From NCBI RefSeq assembly GCF_047675955.1, contig NC_132918.1:89519106-89583105 (forward strand): DNA of 64,000 nucleotides, in the 5' to 3' direction. The stretch is from Chlorocebus sabaeus. Its lineage: Eukaryota; Chordata; Mammalia; Primates; Cercopithecidae. The notes below the pieces were generated by a model, which made no database searches, was not told the DNA's origin, and worked only from the letters and a program-made list of their open reading frames with translations. Shown piece after piece: positions 40,651-64,000 of the stretch (its first letter is position 1; each line of letters starts with the position of its first letter). The position numbers and the translations under genes were made by a program.

Positions 40651-40942
40651 TTTTTTGTTTTTGAGACGAAGTTTCACTCTTGTTGCCCAGGCTGGAGTGC
40701 AATAGTGTGATCTCGGCTTACCGCAACCTCCGCCTCCCGGCTTCAAGCAATTCTCCTGCCTCAGCCTCCTGAGTAGCTGAGATTACAGGCATGCACCACC
40801 ACACCTGGCTAATTTTGAATTTTTACTAGAGACAGGGTTTCTCCATGTTAGTCAGGCTGGTCTCGAACTCTGACCTCAGGTGATCCGCCCTCCTCGACCT
40901 CCCAGAGTGCTGGGATAACAGGCAGGAGCCACCACGCCTGGC
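40651..40942 (-). mobile_element. AluS in tandem
   Basis: Second antisense Alu, head-to-tail with the first, ending GCCACCACGCCTGGCGAG. Confidence 0.92.
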
Positions 40943-41664
<722 letters not shown>

Positions 41665-41866
41665 TACAGACTCTTTTAAACTAGAACTGTTCTCTTAAGA
41701 TGTATTTAAGTGCTTCCACAGTCAGGAAACATCTACTACAAAAATCCACATAATCCCTTTACAATAGAATCTAATGACTTCTAAGACTTTTCTGATCTAT
41801 CGAAATTTTTCTTATAATTGCGAATGGTGGCTCAAGCTCTCTTGTGTTCTACTTTTATTAGTTGAC

Positions 41867-42143
41867 TTTTTTTTTTTTTTTTGAGACAGAGTTTTGCTCT
41901 GTCGCCTAGGCTGTAATGCAGTGATCACTGCAACCTCCGCCTTCCAGATTCAAGCAATTCTCCTGCCTTAGCCTCCCGAGTAGCTGGGATTACAGGAGTG
42001 TAGCTAATTTTTGTATTTTTAGTAGAGATGGGGTTTTCATCATGTTGGCCGGGCTGGTCTCAAACTCCTGACCTCAGGTAATCTGCCCCCACTTGGCCTC
42101 CCAAAGTACTGGGATTACAGGCATGAGCCACTGTGCCCGGCCT
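41867..42143 (-). mobile_element. AluS with internal deletions
   Basis: Antisense Alu missing part of each arm (GCAGTGATCACTGCAACCTC; GGAGTGTAGCTAATTTTTG). TATTAGTTGAC before and TATTAGCTGAT after. Confidence 0.9.
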
Positions 42144-42344
42144 ATTAGCTGATATTATCTTTCATAATTTTTTTTTTTTTACTGTGTGAGAACTGGGAAT
42201 TCATGCTGTGAGAACAGGCAAAAGCCACTCAGGCACTGCAGTAGATGATTTCAAGGTAATTCATGTCTGTTCTTCAATCCATGGTTCTATGATATTTTAG
42301 GTTTAATGGCAAAATATCATGTCTTCATTAAAGGATAATGTTTG

Positions 42345-42656
<312 letters not shown>

Positions 42657-42804
42657 TTAATTCTGCCCAACACTGGGGTTTGGGAACTTTGTCACTATTC
42701 TTTTCTTCTTTTTTTTTTTCTTTTTTTTTATTCTTTTTTTTTTCTATTCTAAGTAGTTTTGTGAGAACCTCTCATACAAATAGATCTGTTTTAAAAGTAA
42801 TTTC

Positions 42805-42940
42805 CCGGCAGGAGTGGTGGCTTATGCCTGTAATCCCAGCACTTTGGAAGGCTCAGGCAGGAGGATCTCTGGAGCCCAGGAGGTCAGGACCAGCCTGGGC
42901 ATCATAGGGACACTCCGTCTCTGTATTAAAAAATGGTAAC
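42805..42940 (+). mobile_element. FLAM/AluJ left monomer
   Basis: CCGGCAGGAGTGGTGGCTTA to GACACTCCGTCTCTG. AAAAGTAATTTCCC before and AAAAGTAACATCCC after are likely duplicates. Confidence 0.82.
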
Positions 42941-42997
42941 AAAATAGCAGGAAGAGATGGAAAAAATAAATAAATAAAAGTAACATCCCAAGGACAG

Positions 42998-43125
42998 CTT
43001 TTTTCAAACAGGGGTCCTAGATCATCTGTAACGGAATCACCTGAGGAGATTGTTAAGCTTCCAAGCCCTGTCCAGACCTAGGGAATCCTCCCGGGTGGAG
43101 CCTAAGAGTCTATATTTGAATATCA
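42998..43125 (+). mobile_element. MER5A-like hAT fragment
   Basis: CAAACAGGGGTCCTAGATCA, GGAATCACCTGAGGAGATTG and GTCCAGACCTAGGGAATCCT: worn MER5A. Confidence 0.6.
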
Positions 43126-43655
43126 TAGCTTTAGGCTGTACTCGCTAGCAGAAGGTAAGGCCCACGAAACGGCCCTCTTCATCCATGGCCAGGCTGTCCT
43201 TGGGGAGGATGGTGGTGGCCGCCGTGTATGCCGTCCCTTGTTCCACCTGTGGGTTTAGATCATCCCTCAGATTTCCCCTGGAGATTCCAAGTGCGGAGAC
43301 CCCTGTAGGAGGAAGGCCGAAGGGAAAGGTCAAGTCTGACTAGAACAGAGGTGTGGACCGCCCAGGCTGCTGTTGGAGGGTGCTGGGCTCAGAAGCCGGG
43401 TTCTAGCTCGGAACAGCGGAATGGCCAAGGAGGTCATGGCGCGAGGCACGCCACACAACCCTCGGATGCCAAGACAGGGACCATCCATTTCTCAATACGC
43501 CGGTGGCCCTGCCCTGCTACTGAGCCTCATCAGCCTGTATAATGGCAGCTGAAGATAATGCAGCTCAGGAAAAGCAAGTATGATCTTAAGAACCTTGTAG
43601 CTGGAAAGCAAGTTCCAAATCAAACCTAACGGAGACAACTACCAGAACGTATAGA
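43126..43655. other. Unique sequence with a coding-like minus frame
   Basis: On the minus strand a 62-codon frame (43333-43145) ends in LPKDSLAMDEEGRFVGLTFC and a stop. Its composition looks more protein-like than most frames here, but I cannot match it to a family. It could be a retrocopy tail or chance. Confidence 0.3.
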
Positions 43656-43982
<327 letters not shown>

Positions 43983-44231
43983 TAAAAAGGAGTCTCTTGG
44001 AGGCAAAGAGACAGAACATTATTGTTTTTCATCATAAACCTTTTGGTGCAATCTGATTTTCTTTTTTTAAACCATGTACTTCCACTATTTTTAACCCAAA
44101 AAAGGTTTTTAATGTATTTAAAAACAAAGCAAAGAATGGTTTATAATACACCGTTAGGTTGTTGGGAGGTCTGAAGCACACTCCGAACCGTAAAATGACC
44201 TTGTATTATATCCTTAAAAACCCAGTGGGGT

Positions 44232-44518
44232 GGGCCGGGAGTGGTGGCTCATGCCTGTAATCCCAGCACTTTGGGAGGCCGAGGCGGCGGATCACGAGGT
44301 CAGGAGTTCGAGACCAGCCTGACCAAGATGGTCAAACATCGTCTCCACTAAAAATACAAAAATTAGCCAGGCGTCGTGGCGCGCGCCTGTAGTCCCAGCT
44401 GTTCAGTCGCTGGAGAATCGCTTGAATCCGGGAGGCGGAGGCTGCAGGGGGCAGAGACCGCGCCGCCGCATTCCAGCCTGGGCGACAGAGAGAGATTCTA
44501 TCTCAAACAAACCAACCG
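44232..44518 (+). mobile_element. AluSc-like, deletion in the right arm
   Basis: GATCACGAGGTCAGGAGTTC then GAGACCAGCCTGACC. The right arm has lost about 20 bp around GCTGTTCAGTCGCTGGAG. It abuts the CpG island. Confidence 0.9.
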
Positions 44519-44618
44519 AAACTGAACTACGGAGACGCCCTCAGCAGTTCTTTCCCGGCTGGGTCGCCGTGGGCTGCGGGCAGATACTCCGGCCTGCGGC
44601 TGCTGCGGCGGCTTCCGC

Positions 44619-44643
44619 GGGGCGGGGCGGGGCGGGGCGGGGC
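44619..44643. promoter_or_regulatory. GC-box array / G-quadruplex motif
   Basis: Five runs of four G separated by single C bases form four overlapping Sp1-type GGGGCGGGG boxes. The same run satisfies the canonical G-quadruplex pattern with one-base loops. Confidence 0.9.
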
Positions 44644-44683
44644 CGCGGGACTCTCGCTCCTCGCGGGAGCGGCGGCTGCGGAG

Positions 44684-44695
44684 TGCGCACGCGCG
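44684..44695. promoter_or_regulatory. NRF1-type binding site
   Basis: TGCGCACGCGCG fits the palindromic NRF1 consensus, about 40 bp from the GC boxes. Confidence 0.7.
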
Positions 44696-45277
44696 GAACC
44701 GCTCTTCCTTTCCCCGCGGTGCCGGCAACAGGGCGCAAGGTGTCGGCGGCTGCATCTCCGAGGAGGTAGGCAGTGGGAGCCGGCGTTCAGTCTGGCCCGT
44801 GCCAACAGTGGCTCCTCTCTCCCCCGTAGTTCGAGGAGACCGCTCGCGGCCCCTCTGGCACGATCGTGGATGAGCCTCCTGGCAACTGAAATGGGAAAGG
44901 CAGCGCCCCCGACGCTGGGAACTGGACCGAACTCCACGGTAGTGACAGCTGCCAGACCCTGAGGAGAGGACGAGAAGACCCGAGCCCTCTGCTACGAACA
45001 CTAGCAGCCGATGGAAAAGGCAGACGGAATTGGGACAGTGTGCGGAGTTCTCCAGGCGACAGATTAAGAGAGACTCTTGAAGAATAACTCTGTGTAATCA
45101 CGTGTTCTGCTCAGAAGAAGTCCTCAATGGCCAGTGCCTTATTTGGCTTTCAGGGTTGGTGAAAGAAAAAGCAAAGTAGATGCTTTCTAATGCTAAGTCA
45201 TTTAATGTAGCACCATTCCTTGAACTTCTTTCATCTCTAAGGTCGTCCCTTTCACCTGATGATACCTTTGGGCCATC

Positions 45278-45529
45278 GTGCAGGCATGTGTAAACTTGGA
45301 GATCTTCCTCAACATTGCACCATATCTAGGGTTCATTCAAGGCAGAGTCTCCTTGCAAAAGCATGGAAAACAATGTAAAGTCGAAGAGAGGAGAGCAATA
45401 CCTGCAGAGTTGGAAAATGTGGAGGAGGCCAATCAAGGGACAGAAAAAGAAGTGCAGAGAATCTTGGAATTGTTGCAAAATTATTCTGGAGATAGAAAAG
45501 TCTCCTCTAGCCTTTCCCTTAGTGATTAA
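45278..45529 (+). CDS. Doubtful 83-codon ORF downstream of the CpG island
   Basis: Frame MQACVNLEIFLNIAPYLGFI, then a charged, glutamate-rich middle, and EVQRILELLQNYSGD near the end. The second half could form a short helix. It is the only repeat-free frame in reach of the CpG island, and acceptor-like CCATCGTGCAG lies just before it. The start codon context is weak and no polyadenylation signal follows closely. I do not recognise the protein. It may be a terminal exon, part of a lncRNA, or chance. Confidence 0.15.
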   Translation: MQACVNLEIFLNIAPYLGFIQGRVSLQKHGKQCKVEERRAIPAELENVEEANQGTEKEVQRILELLQNYSGDRKVSSSLSLSD

Positions 45530-45714
45530 TACAGGTTTTTAAGTGGATAGTAAAATCCAAACAGAAAGAGGTATATGTTATATAGTGAAGCCTATTTTCA
45601 AAATATACCTGAAATTTGTCTTTATAATGTTTCTTTCTTGAGAGTTTATAAAGATGTCAGTATACTCTGGGAAACAAATTGGCACATTCATAAAAGAGAA
45701 AAAAATGAAAAAAA

Positions 45715-45850
45715 TCAGGCCCAACTTTCATTTTACAGATGAGGAAACTGACATAGAAAGGGAAATGACAAAGATCACACTGAAACAGACCTGGGAACTG
45801 GAGCCCAGCCATGCTCCTTGGCCCAGTACCTCTTCTTATTCTAGGAGCTC
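45715..45850 (+). mobile_element. MIR
   Basis: CATTTTACAGATGAGGAAAC and AACAGACCTGGGAACTGGAG are the MIR core on the plus strand. Confidence 0.75.
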
Positions 45851-45980
45851 ATACCCCTTTGAAGGAAACACAATATGAATGTGTCTTCAAATGATGCTTA
45901 TAAACCTCTTCATCATACTGAGGGAGGGAGATAAGGGGATTAGTTCTTTAGGATCTAGACAGGCTTTTAAGAAAATCTTA

Positions 45981-46375
<395 letters not shown>

Positions 46376-46499
46376 TTAAGGGAATTCAAGCCTCTGAAAT
46401 CTCTTTCATCTGTAGGTCTGATGATTTGGTTACTGTCTTTCAGTACATCTGCGCAGGAAGCCTGGGGAACCAGTCCCTCTTCAAAATCTACATTGAATA

Positions 46500-46680
46500 G
46501 GTATTATGTTTGCCTTTTCATACATGTTAGTTCACTTAGTCTTCACCACAGGCTTTCTAGATTGGTATTATTCTTAGTCTACCTAAGGAGTTCACAGAGG
46601 TTAGGTAACATGCCCCAAGCCACACAGATGATAGGCAGCACAACCAGACGATATTACAGGTCTCCAGATGAGTGAGCTGA
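46500..46680 (+). mobile_element. MIR
   Basis: CATGTTAGTTCACTTAGTCT, GAGTTCACAGAGGTTAGGTA and ACATGCCCCAAGCCACACAG follow MIR order. Confidence 0.75.
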
Positions 46681-49982
<3,302 letters not shown>

Positions 49983-49984
49983 CA

Positions 49985-50310
49985 ACCTGTTCTTTATGGG
50001 CCAGGTAAATACCTCTTCCTCCAGGAAGCCTTCCTGACTGTGTTAGCCCATTGGGCACTCACTTGCCTCTCTTTGTACCACCTAGTCCACAGATTTGCCC
50101 CTGAGCACGGACAGCCCTGGCGTTTATGTGGACATCTGCCTTGTTGTCTCAGGTAGGTGACGAGCTCCACAGGAACAGAGCAAAGGTTCACTCCTGCCTC
50201 CTACATGGTGTTTCCTCTAAACCTGAGGCTCAGCAGACTTGTCATCACGTAAAACCCAATTCAGAGTGGGGGGCACTGCCAGTGAATATTTCATCACCGA
50301 CTCAGATTTG
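49985..50310 (+). mobile_element. L2 fragment
   Basis: TCCTCCAGGAAGCCTTCCTG, CTCTTTGTACCACCTAGTCC and GACGAGCTCCACAGGAACAG follow an L2 3' region on the plus strand. Confidence 0.65.
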
Positions 50311-51284
50311 AGAAGTTGAAATTTGCAGGAGTGAGTGAAGGGTTAAAACAAGTGGGCACAGAAGCCTTGACGAGGCTGTCTGTGAAGCCCTCCTATTGTT
50401 CTAAGAGGATGGGTAAGAGCCCAAGGGGATCCTTAGTGTTACCTTTGAAGTTCTAGCCATGGAGGCAAGTAGGGATTGGGCTCAAGTCTTCCTCCTGTCA
50501 CTAATTTGCCTTCGTTTTGGAGGCCTCAGTTTCCCCATGTGTATGCTGTGGTATTGGATCAGCAACTAGATAAGAAGATCGCTCCCATTCCTGAGCGTCT
50601 ATGATGATTCTGAGGCACAGGGTCACATTTGACAGTACCAGGAAACCCAGGAAACAAGAAGCAAAGGTGACACAGATGTGTCTGCCTGGGCAGATGACCT
50701 ATCTGGACGAGATAATAGACCCAGGCATGGACATGCCCTCCAAGAAAGATGCTCGAACAGTGGCTCACACTGAAGCTGAATCAAACATTCCAATCCCTAG
50801 AGGTCCCAGATAAGATCCTGAAGGCTCCCGGAGCCACCGACATAATGGCCATGCCATGCCAATGATAAAACACAAACTGTGACTTTGTTTTGGACAGAAA
50901 TAAAGAGCCCGGTTTGTTAGTGATTTACTGATCACTGAATCGAGTACTAATACTTGGCGACTTTAAAAGCCATCATGTTAAAAAGACCACCTGATTCTCA
51001 GTGTCCCTGCAGTGATTGCATGTGGGCAGCTTATCCCCTGTACCTGTTTGGGGTGTGCCAGCCACTTCCAGTGTGAACATCTCATTAACTTGCGGTCACA
51101 GACTTGGCTGGACCCCTTTAACCAAATTCCGTCCTGACATTATCAGATCCCAAATCAAAGAGCTCACTAGGCCCCTCAGCCTACATGACCCACCTGCCCA
51201 GTGAAAGAAGTAGGGCCCTGTTCTGTTTTCTGAGGATGGCCAGTGTGCTCTTTGATGAAAACTGTTTCTAAGCAGAGGCCTGAG
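50311..51284. other. No recognisable gene
   Basis: Unique sequence; frames under 95 codons on both strands. Confidence 0.5.
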
Positions 51285-51472
51285 ACCAAGGTCATTGTTC
51301 TCAGAGTGTGTTCTTGACCAGCCACACCAGAAGCACCAAGGCTGCTGGCTAAAAACACGGATGCCGGGGCCCACCCTAGCCCCTGGGTAGGGGGTTGAGA
51401 CCTAAGGTTTGGCATTTTTACAAGCTCCTAGGGTGATTCTTAGATGCCCCGATGATTGAGAACCACTGCTCT
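51285..51472 (+). mobile_element. MER5A DNA transposon
   Basis: TTCTCAGAGTGTGTTCTTGA, GGGGCCCACCCTAGCCCCTG, CAAGCTCCTAGGGTGATTCT and a matching end TGATTGAGAACCACTG. A non-autonomous hAT-Charlie element, nearly complete. Confidence 0.85.
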
Positions 51473-51582
51473 AGCTTCTTAAATGGCTGCTAAGAATTCT
51501 TCTTGCCAACCCTGACCAGTTCAGCTGCCGGCAAACAGAAACCTGTCACTTTGATCAAGTGAGCTCTTCAAACTAGTACAGG

Positions 51583-52222
<640 letters not shown>

Positions 52223-52267
52223 TTAGAATCTATATTTTCTGAATCTCTAGAATAATGTGTTTTAAAA

Positions 52268-54801
<2,534 letters not shown>

Positions 54802-54955
54802 AGGCATAAATCATTTCATCCACAAATATTTCAAAATGTATCTCATAGATAATAACTTAAAAACAAAACAAAAAACTAAGTATGATGCCATTATTATACC
54901 TAATAAAATTAGTGATAATTCCTTAGCATTCATCTTTTAATAATATCCTGCTGAG
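54802..54955. other. Old LINE-like 3' sequence
   Basis: ATTTCATCCACAAATATTTC, ATTATTATACCTAATAAAAT and AGTGATAATTCCTTAGCATT resemble the worn LINE 3' end also seen near 41.1 kb. Confidence 0.4.
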
Positions 54956-56262
<1,307 letters not shown>

Positions 56263-56837
56263 ATGGTCTGTATTTCTTACCTGCTACATCTGACAGCCCT
56301 CCTCAGGATCATGAAAGGCTTCCTGGAAGAAGGGGGATTTAGACAGGACAGTGAAAGGTAGGAGAAGACAGATAGGCAGAGAAACCCAGAGGAGAGAAAG
56401 CTGGCCGGGTGCATGGGGAAGGACCTGCAAAGATGGCACAGATCAGGAGGTGTCCTGGAGCTCAGACTTAGGAGCCTGGGCTTAAACTGTAAGCAGCAAG
56501 GAGCCCAGGAGGCCTCAAGCAGGGAGGCACTGGGCTGGGGCGAGGGTTGGAAAATCCTGCTGTATTCCCTGCAGGACAGAAATGAAAGGAGGCAGAGCAC
56601 TCCTGCACCAGAATCGGGAGCTCCCATACCAGTCCAGGTGGAATAACGAGGCTCTTTTGGGGCAGACAGATTGGAAATACATCTAGAGACTAAGAGTACA
56701 GAAGTCTTCCAGAGTGGTATCTGGGCAGACGGCAGCCTGCACTGCTGTGCTACAAGATTCATTCACACATTCTGCTGGTGGTTTACTTTTCTGTTTTCCT
56801 GATGGAAGCCTTTCTGTGTGTAAGAACTGACTCAGTG
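56263..56837. other. No gene supported
   Basis: The 161-codon minus frame has no domain. GGCTTCCTGGAAGAAGGGGG and GGAGCCTGGGCTTAAACTGT give the stretch the look of an old repeat, unassigned. Confidence 0.4.
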
Positions 56838-57076
56838 CTGGGCGCAGCGGCTCACGCCCAGCACTTTGGGAGGCTGAGGCAGGCAGATCACCTGAGGTCG
56901 GGAGTTCAAGACCAGCCTGACCAACATGGAGAAACCCCATCTCTACTAAAAATACAAAATTAGCCGGGTGTGGTGGTGCATGCCTGTAATCTCAGCTACT
57001 TGGGAGGCTGAGGCAGGAAAATCGCTTGAACCCAGGAGGTGGAGGTTGCGGAGGTTGCAAGACTCTGTCTCAAAAG
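56838..57076 (+). mobile_element. AluS with a right-arm deletion
   Basis: The left end has lost about 10 bp (CTCACGCCCAGCACTTTGGG). The right arm jumps from GGAGGTTGCGGAGGTTGC to AAGACTCTGTCTC, a deletion of about 50 bp. Confidence 0.9.
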
Positions 57077-58220
<1,144 letters not shown>

Positions 58221-58729
58221 CTGCTCTCTCTGGGCCTCTGTCACCTACATGGAGACCCCAGGCACGGGACTCTGGGCTCAGGAACCCTTATTCACCATTG
58301 GTTCATTGTGCCCTTCAGATGGCTTTGCCAGGAGTGAGGCTGACCTCGTACTGAATGGGTGGGCTAGTGAATGAATGAATGAATGGATTCACAGTCTCCG
58401 TGGAGTATGCCGTCTCCTCTGGAGAGGTACAGAAACCTGCACAGTCCAGGAAAAAGACCTCTCTACACGGTTCCTGGTCACACTAAGGCTCTCACATGAT
58501 TCGTCTGGTACTCTGACCAGTGCAGCCAAGTTCTCCTTCCATGCGAGCCCCACATGCCCAGGGTCCTGTCTGTCTCAGCTGTCTCCTGTTCTGACACTCC
58601 TTGACAACAGAGTCAGAGCACAGCTGAGTGAAAAGACACCTGGGCAGAGGGTCCATTTTCTCATCTGTAAAATGGGAATAATGGATAATGAACATGCTCC
58701 TGCACACCTCCCTGGGTACCCGTCTCTGC

Positions 58730-58880
58730 CAAGGCAGTGGAGTGTGGTGGTTAATGAGAGAGGCTTCAGAGCAGACAGAACTAGGTTCAAACCCCAGTTC
58801 TGCCACTTCTTCTTATCACCATTATTGTTTTTTCAGGGAAGTGACTTAAACTTACCTAGTCCCAGTCTCCTGACTCAGGC
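58730..58880 (+). mobile_element. MIR
   Basis: TGTGGTGGTTAATGAGAGAG, CAGACAGAACTAGGTTCAAA and CCCCAGTTCTGCCACTTCTT are the 5' half of a MIR. Confidence 0.8.
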
Positions 58881-59589
58881 TGTTAAGGCAAACGGTGCTA
58901 GGAAAGGATAGCCCACACCATGCCCAGCACAGTCACTATTCGCAATGAGCACCGCTTTTCTTGTTAATGGATTGAAAACACTTTATGAGCTGGAGTGCTG
59001 TGGGTACCACGGAGTGTTGAAACCACTCATTTCTCCACTTCCTCTAGCGTACTGCAAGAAGTATTCAAAACAGTCAGTCTATGCCCCGAGAACTTGGACA
59101 AGAAACCACCACCCCATCCCAGAGTTAATTACCAAATCACAAAGGACCATAGATAAGGGAAACACGTCACCTTAAAGACACAGAGTGGCTCCCAGGCCCA
59201 CAGACCCCGACAGTGGGAGTCAGAGAGCATTCACTCATCAACCCAAGGGATCAAACAGAAGCCGAGTTGGTCAGTAACAGACAGACGACGGGAGGTGGCT
59301 GAGGGAACGGCAGCCCACCTTGGCAGCCAGGCCGGGGCAGTCCAAGAGTGGAGACAGAAGCCCTGGGTGGTCTGAGCCCAACGCCATGAAATATTTGAAT
59401 GACGCAATTCTCTTGGGAGCAGAAGTCACGAACCAGAGGAAGTGAGGATGTAAGGCCCTGACTTCAATCTGTGTGCTATGTCCCTCCAGAGTGTGGTCTG
59501 GAAGAGTGAGGCAGAGGACCAGACTCTCCACTGTGACTGGTTTACCAAGTGCCTGTCACCCTATGTGGTGGGCTGGGGCCGGTCTATCG

Positions 59590-59820
59590 GTCCCTCACGG
59601 ATGTTTCCTTCAAATTCCCACTGGGAGAAAATGTGTGCCGCATGAGTGACCCAACAACCAGGTGAAGTATGGTGTGACACTTCATCTGCTCAAAGACACC
59701 GCCTCGCCCACCTTCGGCCGCAAACAAACCCGGATCTTCAAGGAATATTGCTTCAAGCAAATAGGGGGCATGTCAGACCGGAACAGCCCCACCACCTGGG
59801 AGGCGGTCATTGTTTGGTAG
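59590..59820 (+). pseudogene. Coding-like broken stretch, unidentified
   Basis: Read across frames, the plus strand gives SLTDVSFKFPLGENVCRMSD, then KYGVTLHLLKDTASP and TRIFKEYCFKQIGGMSDRN, ending in a stop at about 59817-59819. The residues look like a real soluble-domain protein, but frame changes are needed to join them. I cannot name a parent gene. It may be a retrocopy fragment, an exon remnant, or chance. Confidence 0.25.
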
Positions 59821-59896
59821 GCGTGGGGGTTAATTTTAATTTTCTTCTTCACATTTTTTACACTTTCCAAATTTTTTTTAATTTTCTTTTTCTTTC

Positions 59897-60065
59897 TTTC
59901 TTTTTTTTTTTTTTTTGAGACAGAGTCTCGTTCTGTTGTCCAGGTTGGGGTGCAGTGGCTTGATCTTGGCTCACTGCAACCTCCACCTCCCGGGTTCAGG
60001 AGATTCTCTTGCCTCAGCCTCCTGAGTAGCTGGGATTACAGGTGCGTGCCACTGTGCCTGGCTAA
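59897..60065 (-). mobile_element. Alu right arm
   Basis: T tract and right arm to GCCACTGTGCCTGGCTAAG; the left arm is replaced by the next Alu's tail. Confidence 0.88.
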
Positions 60066-62075
<2,010 letters not shown>

Positions 62076-62085
62076 GGAATTTACA

Positions 62086-63677
<1,592 letters not shown>

Positions 63678-63969
63678 TTTTTTTTTTTAGACAGAGTCTC
63701 GCTCTTTTGGCTAAGCTGGAGTGCAGTGGTGTGATCTTGGCTCACAGCAATTTCCGCCTCCCGGGTTCAAGTGATTCTCCTGCCTCAGCCTCCTGAGTAG
63801 CTGGGATTACAGGTGTGAGCCACCATGCCTGGCGAATTTTTGCATTTTTAGTAGAGACAGAGTTTTGCCATGTTGGCCAAGCTGTTCTCCAACTCCTGAC
63901 CTCAGGTGATCTGCCTGCCTCAGCCTCTCAAAGTGTCGGGATTACAGGTGTGAGCCATCACGCCCAGCC
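63678..63969 (-). mobile_element. AluS with internal deletion
   Basis: Antisense Alu lacking about 20 bp in the linker (GATTACAGGTGTGAGCCACC then ATGCCTGGCGAATTTTTG). CACTGAGACTTTT before and CACCGAGACTTTT after. Confidence 0.92.
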
Positions 63970-63980
63970 AACACCGAGAC

Positions 63981-64000
63981 TTTTTTTTTTTTTTTTTTTT
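63981..64000 (-). repeat. Terminal T tract
   Basis: Twenty T at the window edge. It is either the duplicated T-rich target of the previous Alu or the start of another antisense Alu beyond the window. Confidence 0.7.

Larger units (their letters stand above)
44530..44960. promoter_or_regulatory. CpG-island promoter, gene unknown
   Basis: The only dense CpG cluster in the window, strongest at 44600-44765. No TATA box is visible. The core has a run of overlapping GC boxes (44619-44643), an NRF1-type site (44684-44695) and a TTCC-rich ETS-like stretch (CTCTTCCTTTCCCC, about 44702). A plausible splice donor follows on the plus strand (CCGAGGAG/GTAGGCAG at about 44767), and an acceptor-like CTCTCTCCCCCGTAG ends at about 44829, but that intron would be only about 62 bp. 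GC-box and NRF1 promoters often fire in both directions, so transcription could run either way. The signals are seen in the sequence; the gene it serves, perhaps a lncRNA or an untranslated first exon, is inference. Confidence 0.75.
44961..45980. other. Downstream flank of the CpG island
   Basis: Mostly unique. Acceptor-like tracts end at about 45151 (ATTTGGCTTTCAG) and 45240 (CTTCTTTCATCTCTAAG). It holds the 83-codon frame at 45278-45529 and a MIR at 45715-45850. Confidence 0.45.

Noticed and set aside
44767..44829. Short intron between GTAGGCAG and CCCCCGTAG
   Set aside because: The boundaries look acceptable but about 62 bp is near or below the usual minimum and no branch-point is evident, so I did not annotate it.
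44498..45001. 167-codon and 136-codon minus frames over the CpG island
   Set aside because: High-GC sequence has few stops, so Arg/Pro/Ala-rich frames arise by composition. They run into an Alu.

Overview
This is nuclear primate DNA with no intact protein-coding gene that I can support. It is saturated with interspersed repeats: roughly 70 Alu copies and fragments, plus L1, L2, MIR, MER5 and ERV-L/MaLR sequence. Nearly every long reading frame is an Alu, a tandem repeat or another repeat read as protein. Three young AluY copies (17.86, 33.49 and 41.36 kb) carry base combinations I associate with Old World monkey AluY lineages: a left end reading GGCTCAAGCC, and GGCCACTGC in the right arm where human AluY has GCGCCACTGC. 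I therefore think the source is a cercopithecoid monkey (macaque, baboon or vervet type) rather than human.

Layout. 0-19 kb: Alus set in MaLR LTR fragments, old L1 pieces, a long L2 (6.75-7.49 kb), a 5'-truncated L1PA-type insertion with a perfect target-site duplication (10.37-10.84 kb), and a rearranged RPL23A processed pseudogene on the minus strand (17.59-18.91 kb). 19.7-27.8 kb: a decayed but structurally complete ERV-L provirus on the minus strand, with two MLT2-type LTRs, a primer-binding-site remnant and an integrase remnant. It is invaded by two MaLR solo LTRs and several Alus and contains an internal duplication. 29.76-30.89 kb: a minisatellite of 17/18-bp units with higher-order structure. 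35.6-36.4 kb: an LTR-like element holding four 41-bp repeats, each with an inverted CCAAT box. 44.53-44.96 kb: the only CpG island, with a GC-box array and an NRF1 site; it is the one credible promoter and has a weak 83-codon ORF about 0.6 kb downstream. 45-64 kb: more Alus (several nested), MIR, L2 and MER5A, a tetranucleotide STR at 54.4 kb, and long stretches in which I see nothing recognisable.

There is no gene system working together here. The most interesting content is structural: the minisatellite, the inverted and duplicated patches in the RPL23A pseudogene, the duplication inside the ERV-L element, and the CpG-island promoter of unknown gene. All family assignments were made by eye without a repeat-library search, and boundaries are good to a few bases for young Alus and tens of bases for old elements.
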